Assembly: GCF_900116065.1 (NCBI RefSeq)
Contig: NZ_FOZV01000003.1
Coordinates: 62,001-126,000, forward strand
Direction of reading: 5' to 3'
DNA length: 64,000 nucleotides
From: Brevundimonas viscosa
Lineage (GTDB): Bacteria; Pseudomonadota; Alphaproteobacteria; Caulobacterales; Caulobacteraceae
Positions 40,307-48,473 of the stretch are shown one piece after another (positions within the stretch are counted from its first letter, which is position 1; every line of letters begins with the position of its first letter). The notes under the pieces were generated by a model that saw only the letters and a program-made list of their open reading frames with translations, had not been told where the DNA came from and did no database searches. The position numbers and the translations under genes were made by a program.

Positions 40307-40743
40307 TGCGCCGCCTCCGCTTCAGCGGCAGCAGCAGCCATCGACCCGGGGGCCGCGGCGTCGACCGGCGCGGCGGCGGCGGCTACGGGTTCGGGCTGCG
40401 GCCCGGCCTCGGGGATCGGCGCGATCGCGGGCAGCTGATCCACGCCCGCCTGGCGGTGGACGTCCACCGGCACAAGGCCGGCGCCGCGCGACAGAACCTC
40501 CAGCCGCGCGGGCTGCTCCAGCCGCGCCACTTCGGCCCGCAGCAGTCGTACGCGGCGGCCGTTCTGGGCGATCTGGCGCTCCAGATCGGCGATCTCCGAT
40601 CCAGTGCGCGCGGCGGCCGCCTTGGCGACGTAGACCGAGAAGATCATCGCCGCGACCAGCACCACGCCGATGATCTCGACCCAGCGCACGCCGCGGATCT
40701 TCCAGGCGAACAGGCGCTGCAGGGGAAGGGTGAGGGCGCTCAC
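40303..40743 (-). CDS. ftsL: Cell division protein FtsL
   Basis: 146 residues from a GTG at 40743 that overlaps the rsmH stop (GTGA). A short cytoplasmic segment is followed by one membrane helix ([19 protein letters not shown]) and a periplasmic coiled coil ([20 protein letters not shown]), the standard FtsL layout. The C-terminal 50 residues are Ala/Pro-rich and longer than in gammaproteobacteria. FtsL joins FtsB and FtsQ to activate FtsWI. The assignment rests on position between rsmH and ftsI and on the topology. Confidence 0.9.
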   Translation of the reverse strand: MSALTLPLQRLFAWKIRGVRWVEIIGVVLVAAMIFSVYVAKAAAARTGSEIADLERQIAQNGRRVRLLRAEVARLEQPARLEVLSRGAGLVPVDVHRQAGVDQLPAIAPIPEAGPQPEPVAAAAAPVDAAAPGSMAAAAAEAEAAQ

Positions 40744-41690
40744 GCGGCGATCCTCCCCCACGGCGCCGCGTCGGTGCGGACGGCGGCGCGAAGCTTCGCC
40801 GAGCGGGCCCGCGGGTTGGCTTCACGCTCGGCCTCGCCGGCCTCGCGCGCGCCCTTGAACTTCAACACGAAGCTGGGCTTGCGGGTCTCTACGGCGACAG
40901 GGGCGTGGCGCGAGCCGCCGGGCGCCGCGCCGCTGCGCTCGGTCAGGAAGGCCTTCACGATGCGGTCTTCCAGCGAATGGAAGGTGACCACCGCCAGCCG
41001 GCCGCCGGGCGACAGGGTCGCCTCGGCCGCTTCGAGACCGGCGCGCAGCTCGCCGAGCTCGTCGTTGACGGCGATGCGCAGCGCCTGGAACACCCGGGTG
41101 GCCGGATGGATCGGCGCGCCGCGGCGGCCGCCCAAGGCCTTCTCGACCACCTCGGCGAGATCCAGCGTGCGTTCGAACGGCCGCTCGGCCCGGCGGCGCA
41201 GGATGGCGGTCGCCACGCGTCCCGACTGGCGCTCATCGCCGTAGAGCTTGAAGATGTGGGCCAGCGGCCCGTGCTCCCAAGTGTTGACGATGTCGGCGGC
41301 GCTCTCGCCCTCGCCCGACATGCGCATGTCCAGCGGGCCGTCGCGCATGAAGGAGAAGCCGCGCTCGGCCTGGTCCAGCTGCATCGAGGACACCCCGATG
41401 TCGAACACCACGCCGTCCAGCCGCGCCGCGCCGCTGCCGGCGAAGGCCTCGGCCAGGCCGGAGAACGGGGTGCGAACGAGCCGGAACCGGCCCGGGAAGT
41501 CGTTGGCCACGGCGTCGGCGTAGGGCTGGACGGTAGGGTCGCGGTCGAGCGCGATCACCGTCGCCCCGGTTTCCAGAATGGCCCGGGTGTAGCCGCCGGC
41601 GCCGAAGGTGGCGTCGATGACGACATCGCCCGGCTTCGGCTCCAGCGCCTCGAGCACCTCGGCGAGCAGGACGGGGGCGTGCGGGCTCAT
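40740..41690 (-). CDS. rsmH: 16S rRNA (cytosine-1402-N4)-methyltransferase RsmH
   Basis: 316 residues. It methylates N4 of C1402 in the ribosomal P site. It begins [13 protein letters not shown], with the SAM-binding [14 protein letters not shown], then [26 protein letters not shown], and [14 protein letters not shown] and [13 protein letters not shown] near the C-terminus. The ATG overlaps the mraZ stop. Confidence 0.97.
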   Translation of the reverse strand: MSPHAPVLLAEVLEALEPKPGDVVIDATFGAGGYTRAILETGATVIALDRDPTVQPYADAVANDFPGRFRLVRTPFSGLAEAFAGSGAARLDGVVFDIGVSSMQLDQAERGFSFMRDGPLDMRMSGEGESAADIVNTWEHGPLAHIFKLYGDERQSGRVATAILRRRAERPFERTLDLAEVVEKALGGRRGAPIHPATRVFQALRIAVNDELGELRAGLEAAEATLSPGGRLAVVTFHSLEDRIVKAFLTERSGAAPGGSRHAPVAVETRKPSFVLKFKGAREAGEAEREANPRARSAKLRAAVRTDAAPWGRIAA

Positions 41691-42166
41691 GCGCCCTCCC
41701 CCGCCGGACCACGGGCGCGGGCGCGCCGCGCCGCCTCGCCCCGCTCGCGCACCGCCTGACGCGCCAGCAGGCGGCGTTCCTCGCGGCGGGCGTTCCAGCG
41801 CGCGCGATCCCAGATCTGGAAGCGCGAGCCGAGGCCGACGATGACCACGTTCTCCCTCAGCCCCGCCTCCTGGCAGAGACCCTCCGGCAGGGTGATGCGG
41901 CCGCCGCCGTCGTAGGCCAGCGGTCGCTGGCCGGCGTAGAAGGTTTCCTCCAGGGCGGTGCGCTGGTCGTCGCCGAACGGCAGTTCCTCGATCATGGCGA
42001 CGTACTCGGCCATCAGCTTGTCGCCGCCGGCCTCGAGACAGTCAGACTCGATCGAGAAGAAGCAGAACACCCCGTGCTCGGCGCCGTTGTCGGCCGTGCG
42101 GAACTCCTGCGGGATCAGCAGGCGGCGCTTGCCGTCCAGTTGTTTCTCAAAGGTCGAGAGAAACAC
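41687..42166 (-). CDS. mraZ: Transcriptional regulator MraZ
   Basis: 159 residues from a GTG at 42166 with an AGGG site; the longer frame adds an unrelated Arg-rich N-terminus. Two AbrB-like MraZ repeats are present, the first around [20 protein letters not shown] and the second around [15 protein letters not shown]. MraZ binds direct TGGG repeats and represses the dcw cluster. Four such repeats lie 84-117 bases upstream. The C-terminal 35 residues are Arg/Ala-rich. Confidence 0.95.
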   Translation of the reverse strand: MFLSTFEKQLDGKRRLLIPQEFRTADNGAEHGVFCFFSIESDCLEAGGDKLMAEYVAMIEELPFGDDQRTALEETFYAGQRPLAYDGGGRITLPEGLCQEAGLRENVVIVGLGSRFQIWDRARWNARREERRLLARQAVRERGEAARRARARGPAGEGA

Positions 42167-42249
42167 GCCCTGCCCAACTCGGACCCTTCGATCCGCCCCT
42201 CTGATCCCGATCCCACGCGACGCACGCCGCGCCCCAAACCCGGCAGGAT

Positions 42250-42283
42250 TGGGATAGCATGGGATCAAATGGGCGACAATGGG
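42250..42283. promoter_or_regulatory. MraZ operator: four TGGG repeats at exact 10-bp spacing
   Basis: TGGG occurs at 42250, 42260, 42270 and 42280 on the plus strand, that is, the strand opposite to mraZ transcription. The published MraZ target in E. coli is TGGGN repeats with 5-bp spacers, which is the same 10-bp period. The repeats overlap the predicted -35 and -10 hexamers, so MraZ binding would hide the promoter. Confidence 0.75.
42251..42279 (-). promoter_or_regulatory. Candidate mraZ (dcw cluster) promoter
   Basis: Reading the minus strand, TTGTCG (42279-42274) and TATCCC (42256-42251) are separated by 17 bases, with GC before the -10 (GCTATC), as in alphaproteobacterial housekeeping promoters. 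Predicted transcription starts near 42244, leaving a 78-base leader. Both hexamers lie between MraZ boxes. Confidence 0.5.
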
Positions 42284-42337
42284 ATTAGTTGACGTCCGTT
42301 AACTGTCACGCTGCGCCGAAACCTTGGGCCACAACTG

Positions 42338-42365
42338 GAACATACATGGAACATCCAAGATGTTC
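42338..42365 (-). promoter_or_regulatory. Candidate LexA box upstream of the dcw cluster
   Basis: On the minus strand GTTC-N7-GTTC at 42352-42338 matches the alphaproteobacterial SOS box exactly. The upstream half also belongs to a perfect inverted repeat GAACATC-CAA-GATGTTC at 42349-42365. The site is about 170 bases before mraZ and upstream of the predicted promoter. By base composition about one exact match is expected by chance in 64 kb, so the position is the main argument. Confidence 0.4.
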
Positions 42366-42497
42366 ACAGGCTGGGGACAGGGGCCGCCGGGCCTTGCACA
42401 GCAACGGGTCAGGACGGGAAAAAGCCGGCGGCGACGCGCCACGCGGCCGCGGTCCGGAGGCCGCCCGGGCCCTTCCAGGCGTGGTCGGAAGAAAAAT

Positions 42498-42872
42498 GCC
42501 AGACGGCCTGTAAGCCGGGTTCTGTTCCGTCCCGAAGGACGGCGACGATCATTCCTCTGGACCGGCCATTGCTGACCGGTTCTCGCGACCTACCCGGACG
42601 CCTCGGGCGGTGAACCCTGCGGGCGAACCCGCGCGACGTCCCTATTCGGTCTTGCTCCAGGCGGGGCTTGCCATGCCGGTCGCGTTGCCGAGACCGCGGT
42701 GGGCTCTTACCCCACCCTTTCACCCTTCCCGGCCTCGCAAGGCCGGAGGTTTGCTTTCTGTGGCGCTATCCCTCGGGTCGCCCCGGGCGGAAGTTATCCG
42801 CCGCCTTCTCACCGTGGAGCCCGGACTTTCCTCGACGGAGCGAGCCCCGCCGCGACCGCCCGGCCGTCTGGC
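42498..42872 (-). ncRNA. rnpB: RNase P RNA
   Basis: About 375 bases, bacterial type A. The 5' and 3' ends pair as helix P1 (GCCAGACGGCC at 42872-42862 with GGCCGTCTGGC at 42508-42498, read on the minus strand). The conserved 5' core GAGGAAAGTCCGGGCTCC, a GGTAAGAGCCCACC segment, and the 3' core with AGAACCCGGCTTACAGG are all present. It cleaves 5' leaders from tRNA precursors. A T-rich stretch just after the 3' helix probably ends transcription. The promoter must lie inside the 3' part of the adjacent upstream gene. Confidence 0.96.
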
Positions 42873-42877
42873 GGCTT

Positions 42878-43393
42878 CTAGGTGGGCGTTTCCGAAGGCG
42901 GCGTCAACGTCGCCGGATCGGCGGGGGCGTAGCCGTAGATCCAGAAGGTGCGGGCTTCGTCCTCACGGTAGGGGATATGAAGGCGCTCCAGCACGCGGCG
43001 AAAGGCGTCGGCGCAGTCGATCACCTCATCGGCGACCAGTCGCCCCCGGGGCCTGCGGTGGCGCGGGACCACGCGCAGCCACTCGACGGCCCAGGCGGCG
43101 TCGCCCAGTTCCGACCAGCCGCCCCAGCCGCCGGCCAGCGCCTCGGGGTCCGCCAGCGGCTCGCGCTCGCCCAGCACGGACTGCAACTGGAAGGCCGGCG
43201 GGAACGGCAGCTCGGCGTACACGGCTTCGCACAGCGCGCGCCAGCGGGTGTCGTTCATGAACGAGGCGAGGCCGCGTCGTTCGACCGCAGCGCGCACCTC
43301 GGCCCTGAACTTCGGCTTCTCGACCTCGAGCCAGCGCTGCTGACGCGCCTCGAGGTCGGCGGCGCGGCGAGCCGCCCGGTCGGCCTTCGTCAT
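42878..43393 (-). CDS. Conserved hypothetical protein (possibly DUF6678)
   Basis: 171 residues from an ATG at 43393. A charged helix opens the protein (ADRAARRAADLEARQQRW), then SFMNDTRWRALCEAVYAELPFPPAFQLQSVL, a WSELGDAAWAVEWLRV block, and a C-terminal part with FRRVLERLHIPYREDEARTFWIYGY. No membrane segment or signal. The pattern recalls the DUF6678 family from memory, which I cannot verify. It starts 11 bases after the amidase gene stop and runs into rnpB. Confidence 0.65.
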   Translation of the reverse strand: MTKADRAARRAADLEARQQRWLEVEKPKFRAEVRAAVERRGLASFMNDTRWRALCEAVYAELPFPPAFQLQSVLGEREPLADPEALAGGWGGWSELGDAAWAVEWLRVVPRHRRPRGRLVADEVIDCADAFRRVLERLHIPYREDEARTFWIYGYAPADPATLTPPSETPT

Positions 43394-43404
43394 CTGCCCG
43401 CCGC

Positions 43405-44166
43405 TCACGAGAGCACGCCCGTCACGCTCTCCGCCGTCGCCAGCTGAAGCACGCCCATCAGGGTGGCGCGGGTCTCGCCGTCGGCGACGCCATCGACTCG
43501 GGTCGGCCGCCAGTGACGCTGGAAGGCCTCGACGGTGATGCGGGTCTCGTCGTCGTAGTCGCCGCCGGGCTGCAGGCCGTAGCCGAGGCGGTGCAGGCCG
43601 GCGCGCAGCACGATCACGCCCAGTCCGTCGTCGCCTGGCCCCAGCGGCGCGCCGAGGGCCGAGATGCGCTCTTCGGCCGGCTCGAACCATAGACCGTGGC
43701 CCTCCACGGCGAGCCGCTTCCACGGAAAACGCTCGCCGGGATCCTGCTTCCGATCCGGCGCGAGGTCGGAATGGCCGATGATGCGGGCGTCGGGGATGGT
43801 CCAGCGGCCGCGGATGTCGGCCGCCAGCTCCAGCACCGCCGCCACCTGGGCCTCCGGAAAGTCGCGATAGCCGAACTCGTGCCCCGGATTGACGATCTCG
43901 ACGCCGATCGAGGCGGCGTTGCAGTCGGTCTCGCCCTGCCAGACCCCGCGCCCGGCGTGCCACGCCCGCCGCTCCTCCGGCACCAGCCGCAGGATGGAGC
44001 CGTCCTCGTCGACGACGTAATGGGCCGAAACCCGTGCCGACGGATCACACAGCCGGGCGATCGCCGCCCCGGCCGTCTCCATGCCCGTGTAGTGCAGCAC
44101 CAGCATGTCGGGCGGACCCCGCCGGGCGTCGAAATTGGGCGACGGAAGGTCCCGGACGGCGCGCAC
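43405..44166 (-). CDS. N-acetylmuramoyl-L-alanine amidase, AmiD-like
   Basis: 253 residues from a GTG at 44166. The amidase_2 domain has zinc ligands in LVLHYTGMET and IIGHSDLAPDRKQDPGERF, with the catalytic EIVNPGHEFGY region between them. Residues 185-240 form a peptidoglycan-binding domain (LHRLGYGLQPGGDYDDETRITVEAFQRHW type). It cleaves the amide between MurNAc and L-Ala, also on anhydro-muropeptides in AmiD/AmpD relatives. No clear signal peptide is visible, which would suit a cytoplasmic recycling role like AmpD; localisation is therefore uncertain. Confidence 0.9.
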   Translation of the reverse strand: MRAVRDLPSPNFDARRGPPDMLVLHYTGMETAGAAIARLCDPSARVSAHYVVDEDGSILRLVPEERRAWHAGRGVWQGETDCNAASIGVEIVNPGHEFGYRDFPEAQVAAVLELAADIRGRWTIPDARIIGHSDLAPDRKQDPGERFPWKRLAVEGHGLWFEPAEERISALGAPLGPGDDGLGVIVLRAGLHRLGYGLQPGGDYDDETRITVEAFQRHWRPTRVDGVADGETRATLMGVLQLATAESVTGVLS

Positions 44167-44176
44167 GACCCCGCCC

Positions 44177-44503
44177 TTACCGGCCGGTCCGCTCCCAGCC
44201 GTAGGCGACCCAGGCGCCGTCGACCTTGCGGGCTTCGATGACGTCGTCCGCGCGGCGGCTGCGGCGCGTGACGGTGCGGCGGGCGCGCACCGCCAGGCCG
44301 GCGAAGAACACCAGCACGGCGGCGATCAGGGCGATCACCGCCACGGCGGCGGCGGTGACCACGGCCAGCACCGCGCCGACCACCATGGCGACGAGGGTGG
44401 CCACCATGCCGCCCAGCCACATCACGGAGCCGAGCAGGCCGCCGGAGCCGCGGCGGGAGCCGGGGCCGACGTGGGCGAACAGCAGGCGATCGGACTGGGT
44501 CAT
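44177..44503 (-). CDS. Small membrane protein of unknown function
   Basis: 108 residues from an ATG at 44503 preceded by GAAGG. After a short polar start there are two long hydrophobic stretches (LLGSVMWLGGMVATLVAMVVGAV and VVTAAAVAVIALIAAVLVFFAGL, given in pieces), then a basic tail ending VDGAWVAYGWERTGR. It lies ten bases upstream of the amidase gene, so the two are likely co-expressed. I know no function. Confidence 0.65.
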   Translation of the reverse strand: MTQSDRLLFAHVGPGSRRGSGGLLGSVMWLGGMVATLVAMVVGAVLAVVTAAAVAVIALIAAVLVFFAGLAVRARRTVTRRSRRADDVIEARKVDGAWVAYGWERTGR

Positions 44504-44602
44504 GGCGATACCTTCAGGGGCGCTGCCTAGAACGCCGAAGCTCCAATGTCGGTCCATCGGAATGAACGGTCAATGAGCGACGCCTTCACAGGCGAGTGTG
44601 CG

Positions 44603-46387
44603 TCAGTACGGCTGGTCGGCCAGCACGGATGCGCCCGAAGCCCGCGCCCGCTCGGTCCGGATGCGGCGAACCGCCGCCTCGGCGGTCGGGTCGTTCATCA
44701 CGCCGCCGATGCCGACCAGCACCCGGGCCGCCTCGCCGGACACGCCGAACATCTCCGACAGCGCCTCGAACGGCGATTCCGGCGTCGGGAACCGCTTGAA
44801 GCGCACCGACTCGTCGTCCGGGATGCGGGCCAGCTGGCGGGCCTTGGCGATGGCCTCCTCAAGGCCGCCGAGCTGGTCGACGAGGCCCAGTTCGCGCGCC
44901 TGCGCCCCCGTCCAGACGCGGCCGCGGGCGATCTCGCGCACCCGCGCCGGCGGCAACCGCCGGCCGGTGGACACCCGGGTGATGAACTCCTCATAGGTCC
45001 GGTCGATCGAAGCCGCGAAGGCGGCGCGCTGCTCGGCCGTGAACGGCTCCGAGGGCGAGAAGGCGCCGGCGTAGTCGCCGCCGATGCTGAGGTTGCGCAT
45101 GTCGACGCCGAAGCGGCCGAGCGCGTCGGCGAGGACGAACTTGCCGCCGAACACGCCGATCGAACCGGTCAGCGTGGTCGGCTGGGCGACGATCCAGTTG
45201 GCTTCCGAACTGATCCAGTAGCCGCCGGAGGCCGCATAGTCGCCCATGGACACGACGACCGGCTTGCCCGCCGCCTTGGCCGCGCGGACGGCGGCGAGGA
45301 TCTGCTCCGAGGCTTCCGGCGAGCCGCCGGGCGAGGAGACGCGGAACACGATAGCCTTCACCGCCCGGTCCTCGACCGCGTCGTAGAGGGCCTCGGCCAG
45401 ATCGTCGGAGCGGATGTTCGAGCCGCCGCCGAACGGATCGGCCCCGCCGCCCGTGCCGGTCATGATGGTGCCCTCGCCGCCGACAATGGCGATGGCGTTG
45501 CGGCCGGAGCCGCTGCGCTCGCCCTTCGCGGAGACATAGTCCCCGAACTCGATGATCTCGGCGCCCCGACCGGCACGGCGCTTCGCCTCGGCCTCGGCCT
45601 CCTCGACCTGGCCGATCTTGTCGACCAGCCGACGCTGCAACGCCTGGGCCGAGGAGTACGGCCCGGCCTCGATGGTCGCGCGCAGCGCCTGCGGCGTCAG
45701 CCGCCGGTCCTGCGCCGCATTGGCGATCGCCGAGGCGTAGATCGATCCCATCCACGCCGACATCGCCTCGCGGTGGGCGGGCGTGAAGTCGCTCTCGGTG
45801 AACTCGTTGACCGCGTTCTTGTATTCGTAGCGCTGCTCGAACTGGGCGTTCACGCCGTACTTGTCGAAGGCCCGGCCGAGAAAGATCGAGTCGGCGGAGA
45901 AGCCCGCCACCTGGAAGCTGGCGGTGTTCTGCATCCACAGTTCGGAGGCGGAGGCGCCCAGCATGTAGGCGGAGATGCTGGTCCCCACCGGCTGGAAGCC
46001 CTGGCTGTGGGCGATGACCGGCTTGCCCGAGCGGCGGAAGCGGCGCACGGCCTGGCGGATCTCGTCGGCGGCCGCGGGGGTGACGCCGCCGGCTTCCGGC
46101 AGGCGGATCAGCAGGACCTTGACGCGGCTGTCGTCGGCGGCCTGGGCGAGGGTGTCGACGACCTGCAGGGTGGACAGGCCGGAGCCGCCGAACACCGCGA
46201 ACGGATTGGTGGGGGTCTGGTCGGTCAGCCCGTCGCGCAGGTCCAGCTCCAGCACCGCGTGCGACGGCGTCGGCTCCTTGGACGAGGCCGTGCTGATCGC
46301 CACGGCGATCAGCACGAACGGCACCACCACCAGGAACAGGAACAGGCCGGCGAAAACGCCCGCCACGGTAAGGAAGAACTGCTTCAT
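44603..46387 (-). CDS. sppA: Signal peptide peptidase SppA, 67K type
   Basis: 594 residues from an ATG at 46387. One N-terminal membrane anchor (FLTVAGVFAGLFLFLVVVPF) is followed by two tandem peptidase S49 domains. The catalytic Lys lies in YEYKNAVNEFTE in the first domain and the catalytic Ser in MGDYAASGGYWISS in the second, as in E. coli SppA. It digests cleaved signal peptides in the membrane. A good promoter (TTGACG-N16-TATGGT) lies at 46434-46461. It is divergent from panD. Confidence 0.95.
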   Translation of the reverse strand: MKQFFLTVAGVFAGLFLFLVVVPFVLIAVAISTASSKEPTPSHAVLELDLRDGLTDQTPTNPFAVFGGSGLSTLQVVDTLAQAADDSRVKVLLIRLPEAGGVTPAAADEIRQAVRRFRRSGKPVIAHSQGFQPVGTSISAYMLGASASELWMQNTASFQVAGFSADSIFLGRAFDKYGVNAQFEQRYEYKNAVNEFTESDFTPAHREAMSAWMGSIYASAIANAAQDRRLTPQALRATIEAGPYSSAQALQRRLVDKIGQVEEAEAEAKRRAGRGAEIIEFGDYVSAKGERSGSGRNAIAIVGGEGTIMTGTGGGADPFGGGSNIRSDDLAEALYDAVEDRAVKAIVFRVSSPGGSPEASEQILAAVRAAKAAGKPVVVSMGDYAASGGYWISSEANWIVAQPTTLTGSIGVFGGKFVLADALGRFGVDMRNLSIGGDYAGAFSPSEPFTAEQRAAFAASIDRTYEEFITRVSTGRRLPPARVREIARGRVWTGAQARELGLVDQLGGLEEAIAKARQLARIPDDESVRFKRFPTPESPFEALSEMFGVSGEAARVLVGIGGVMNDPTAEAAVRRIRTERARASGASVLADQPY

Positions 46388-46433
46388 GGAACGGATGGTC
46401 GCCCGGACGTCGGCCGAGGGTTGGCCGGATTGG

Positions 46434-46461
46434 ACCATAGGGCGGCGGGTCTTCCCGTCAA
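46434..46461 (-). promoter_or_regulatory. Candidate sppA promoter
   Basis: On the minus strand TTGACG (46461-46456) and TATGGT (46439-46434) are 16 bases apart. TTGACG is the preferred alphaproteobacterial -35. Transcription would start near 46427, giving a 40-base leader. Confidence 0.55.
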
Positions 46462-46522
46462 ATGAACGTCGCGTAACGCGCGAATGCGCCGCAGCATGCA
46501 TGTTGCGACGCAGCGCAACCGA

Positions 46523-46551
46523 TTGATGCGCGGCTGCGGAGGCCCTATATC
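46523..46551 (+). promoter_or_regulatory. Candidate panD promoter
   Basis: TTGATG (46523-46528) and TATATC (46546-46551) are 17 bases apart; the -10 region CCTATATC closely follows the alphaproteobacterial pattern GCTANAWC. Transcription would start near 46558, about 50 bases before panD. Confidence 0.6.
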
Positions 46552-46606
46552 AGCCGCCTGCGAGCGGGGGCGGATCGCCCCGCGTCACCAAGGGACCGCA
46601 CTCCCC

Positions 46607-46963
46607 ATGCTGGTCACCCTGATGAAGGCCAAGCTGCACCGGGCGACGGTGACCCAAGCCGACCTCGACTACGAGGGCTCGATCGCCATCGACGCCGACC
46701 TGCTGGACGCGGCCGGCATCCTGCCGCACGAGCAGGTCGACGTGCTGAACATCACCAACGGCCAGCGGTTCACCACCTACGCCATCGAGGCTCCGCGCGG
46801 GTCGCGCGTGATCGGCGTCAACGGCGCGGCCGCGCGACTGGTGCAGAAGAACGACAAGGTGATCGTGGTCACCTACGGCCAGCTGCCGCAGGAAGAGGCC
46901 CGCCAGTGGTCGCCGACCGTGGTGCTGCTGGACGACCGCAACGAGATCAAGCGCGCGGCTTGA
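46607..46963 (+). CDS. panD: Aspartate 1-decarboxylase (pyruvoyl enzyme)
   Basis: 118 residues. It makes beta-alanine for pantothenate and coenzyme A. The precursor self-cleaves between Gly24 and Ser25, visible here in DYEGSIAID, to form the pyruvoyl group. Other family residues are KLHRATVT, the conserved Tyr in [11 protein letters not shown], and [26 protein letters not shown] precedes the ATG. The other pantothenate genes are not in the window. Confidence 0.96.
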   Translation: MLVTLMKAKLHRATVTQADLDYEGSIAIDADLLDAAGILPHEQVDVLNITNGQRFTTYAIEAPRGSRVIGVNGAAARLVQKNDKVIVVTYGQLPQEEARQWSPTVVLLDDRNEIKRAA

Positions 46964-47007
46964 CGGCGGCGCTTGCGGAGCCTCTCCTTCCGGCGGGAGC
47001 TTCACCG

Positions 47008-47283
47008 ATGAGCCGCACCTTTCGCATCCTGCGCTGGAGCCTGTTCGGGGCCTGGGCCGTCGCCGCCGCGGTCGCCGTGCTGCTGACCATGCCCGGCGGT
47101 CTCGGGGCCCTCGGCTTCCCGCCGGAGCGGGTCACCTTTCTGCCCGCGATGGTCACCGGCCTGCCGTGGAGCGGCCCGCTGTTCCTGATGGAGCTGGATG
47201 CGGTGACCACCCTGGCGATCGCCCTGGTGGCCAACCTGCTCAACTTCGCCCTCGGTCTGATGCTGGCGCGGGGCGAGGACTGA
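47008..47283 (+). CDS. Small membrane protein of unknown function
   Basis: 91 residues with CGGGAG before the ATG. One hydrophobic helix lies near residues 10-28 and a second near 64-86 (VTTLAIALVANLLNFALGLM). The loop between has FPPERVTFLPAMVTGLPWSGP. No family recognised. It follows panD by 44 bases on the same strand and may share its transcript. Confidence 0.6.
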   Translation: MSRTFRILRWSLFGAWAVAAAVAVLLTMPGGLGALGFPPERVTFLPAMVTGLPWSGPLFLMELDAVTTLAIALVANLLNFALGLMLARGED

Positions 47284-47319
47284 AGGGCTCCCGCTTCGCA
47301 GGCGCCCTTCCCGTCCGGT

Positions 47320-48123
47320 TCAGCGGCCGAGGTCGTAGACCCCGGTGATGTCGATCCGCACCGCCAGTTCGCCGGCCGACACGGGCGTGGACCCGGCGTC
47401 CATGGCCATCTCGGCGCGGGCGTACATCGGCGCCGGCGGGCGCGGGGCGTAGCCGCCGCCTTCCGTCAGCGAACGGACTCCGCCCAGCGACACGCCGAGC
47501 GCGTCCGCGTAGAGGGCAGCCTTGGCCTGAAGGTTGCGCACGGCCAGCTGGCGCGCCCGGTTCTCGGCCGCGGTCGGATCCTGCAGACCGAAGGAGATGC
47601 CGCCGATCTGGTTGACGCCGGCGGCGACCACCGCGTCGGCGGTCTGGCCCACCCGGTCCAGATCGTTGATCGTCACCGTCACCTGGTTCGACGCCTGGTA
47701 ACCGCGCAGGCGGGGCGGTTCGTTCTGCTGGTAGTCGTACTGGGCGGACAGGTTCAGCCCCGAGGTCTGCACGTCGCGCCCGGCGATCCCGCTCCCGCGC
47801 AGGGCGGCCATGACCTGGTTCATCTGCGTCGCGTTCTGGCGCATGGCCTCCGCGGCGGTGGGGGCCTCGGTGACCACCGCGAAGTTGATGACGGCCATAT
47901 CCGGGGCGACCTTGACCTCCCCATAGGCCGACAGGTTGAGGGCGGGGCGCTCGGTCACGGCCTGGATGGTCAGGGGCGCGCCGCCGTCGGGCTGCGACTG
48001 GGCGCGCGCGGCCGGAGCCGCGAACGCCAGCGTGGCGGCCGCCAGCAGGCCGCCGCTGACGAGCAGCACGCGGTTGGACAGGGCGGGGGCGGCGGCGGCT
48101 CTGGCGATGGTCGGGCGATTCAT
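47320..48123 (-). CDS. SIMPL-domain (DUF541) periplasmic protein
   Basis: 267 residues from an ATG at 48123 with AGGAGA upstream. A signal peptide ends at ARAQ. The mature protein has the SIMPL pattern: LSAYGEVKVAPDMAVINFAV, SGLNLSAQYDY, GYQASNQVTVTINDLDRVG, and ARQLAVRNLQAKAALYADALG. Members form large periplasmic oligomers and are linked to oxidative-stress resistance in some bacteria. It converges on the small gene at 47008-47283. Confidence 0.9.
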   Translation of the reverse strand: MNRPTIARAAAAPALSNRVLLVSGGLLAAATLAFAAPAARAQSQPDGGAPLTIQAVTERPALNLSAYGEVKVAPDMAVINFAVVTEAPTAAEAMRQNATQMNQVMAALRGSGIAGRDVQTSGLNLSAQYDYQQNEPPRLRGYQASNQVTVTINDLDRVGQTADAVVAAGVNQIGGISFGLQDPTAAENRARQLAVRNLQAKAALYADALGVSLGGVRSLTEGGGYAPRPPAPMYARAEMAMDAGSTPVSAGELAVRIDITGVYDLGR

Positions 48124-48270
48124 GGCGGTCTCCTGATGCGAGGCGGTCCGTCGCTCCACGCTGGAGGCGGACCGTGGCGACACCTTGGCCGTTGGCGACT
48201 GAACAAGCGCCGGAGACGGTCGGCAGGTTCCGTTCATCCGGGCGACACGTTGGGCCCGCCCCATGACGCT

Positions 48271-48299
48271 TGGCAAGCCTCGCCGGCGCCTGCTAGGCG
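48271..48299 (+). promoter_or_regulatory. Candidate promoter of the tRNA gene
   Basis: TTGGCA (48271-48276) and CTAGGC (48294-48299) are 17 bases apart, ending 17 bases before the mature tRNA. The -10 match is moderate. Confidence 0.4.
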
Positions 48300-48315
48300 G
48301 GTAATCCGCCACGGC

Positions 48316-48388
48316 GGGCCCGTAGCTCAATGGTTAGAGCCGACCGCTCATAACGGTCTGGTTGCAGGTTCGAGTCCTGCCGGGCCTA
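48316..48388 (+). tRNA. tRNA with CAU anticodon (Met elongator or Ile2)
   Basis: A full cloverleaf can be drawn: acceptor GGGCCCG with CGGGCCT, D arm with AGCTCAATGGTTAGAGC, anticodon stem GACCG/CGGTC around the loop CTCATAA (anticodon CAT), and T arm GCAGG-TTCGAGT-CCTGC. The first acceptor pair is G-U, and the three bases after the discriminator A are CCG, so CCA is not encoded. It lacks the three G-C anticodon-stem pairs of the initiator. It is either elongator tRNA-Met or tRNA-Ile2, whose C34 is modified by TilS; the sequence alone does not decide this for me. Confidence 0.9.
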
Positions 48389-48473
48389 CCGCGTGCGGTG
48401 GAAGTCATCAGTTTCCCGCGAAGGTTGGCTCCTCTATCATCCCGCCGTAGCGGAACGGGCTCGGGAGTCGCAG

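Larger units (their letters stand above)
42167..42497. other. 331-bp regulatory region between mraZ and rnpB
   Basis: No gene is seen. It holds the mraZ promoter and MraZ boxes (42250-42283), a GTTAAC half-site (42298-42303), a LexA-type box and overlapping inverted repeat (42338-42365), and the rnpB 3' end with its T-rich termination signal (GAAAAAT on the plus strand at 42490-42497). The stretch from about 42366 to 42489 shows no recognised element. Confidence 0.75.
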
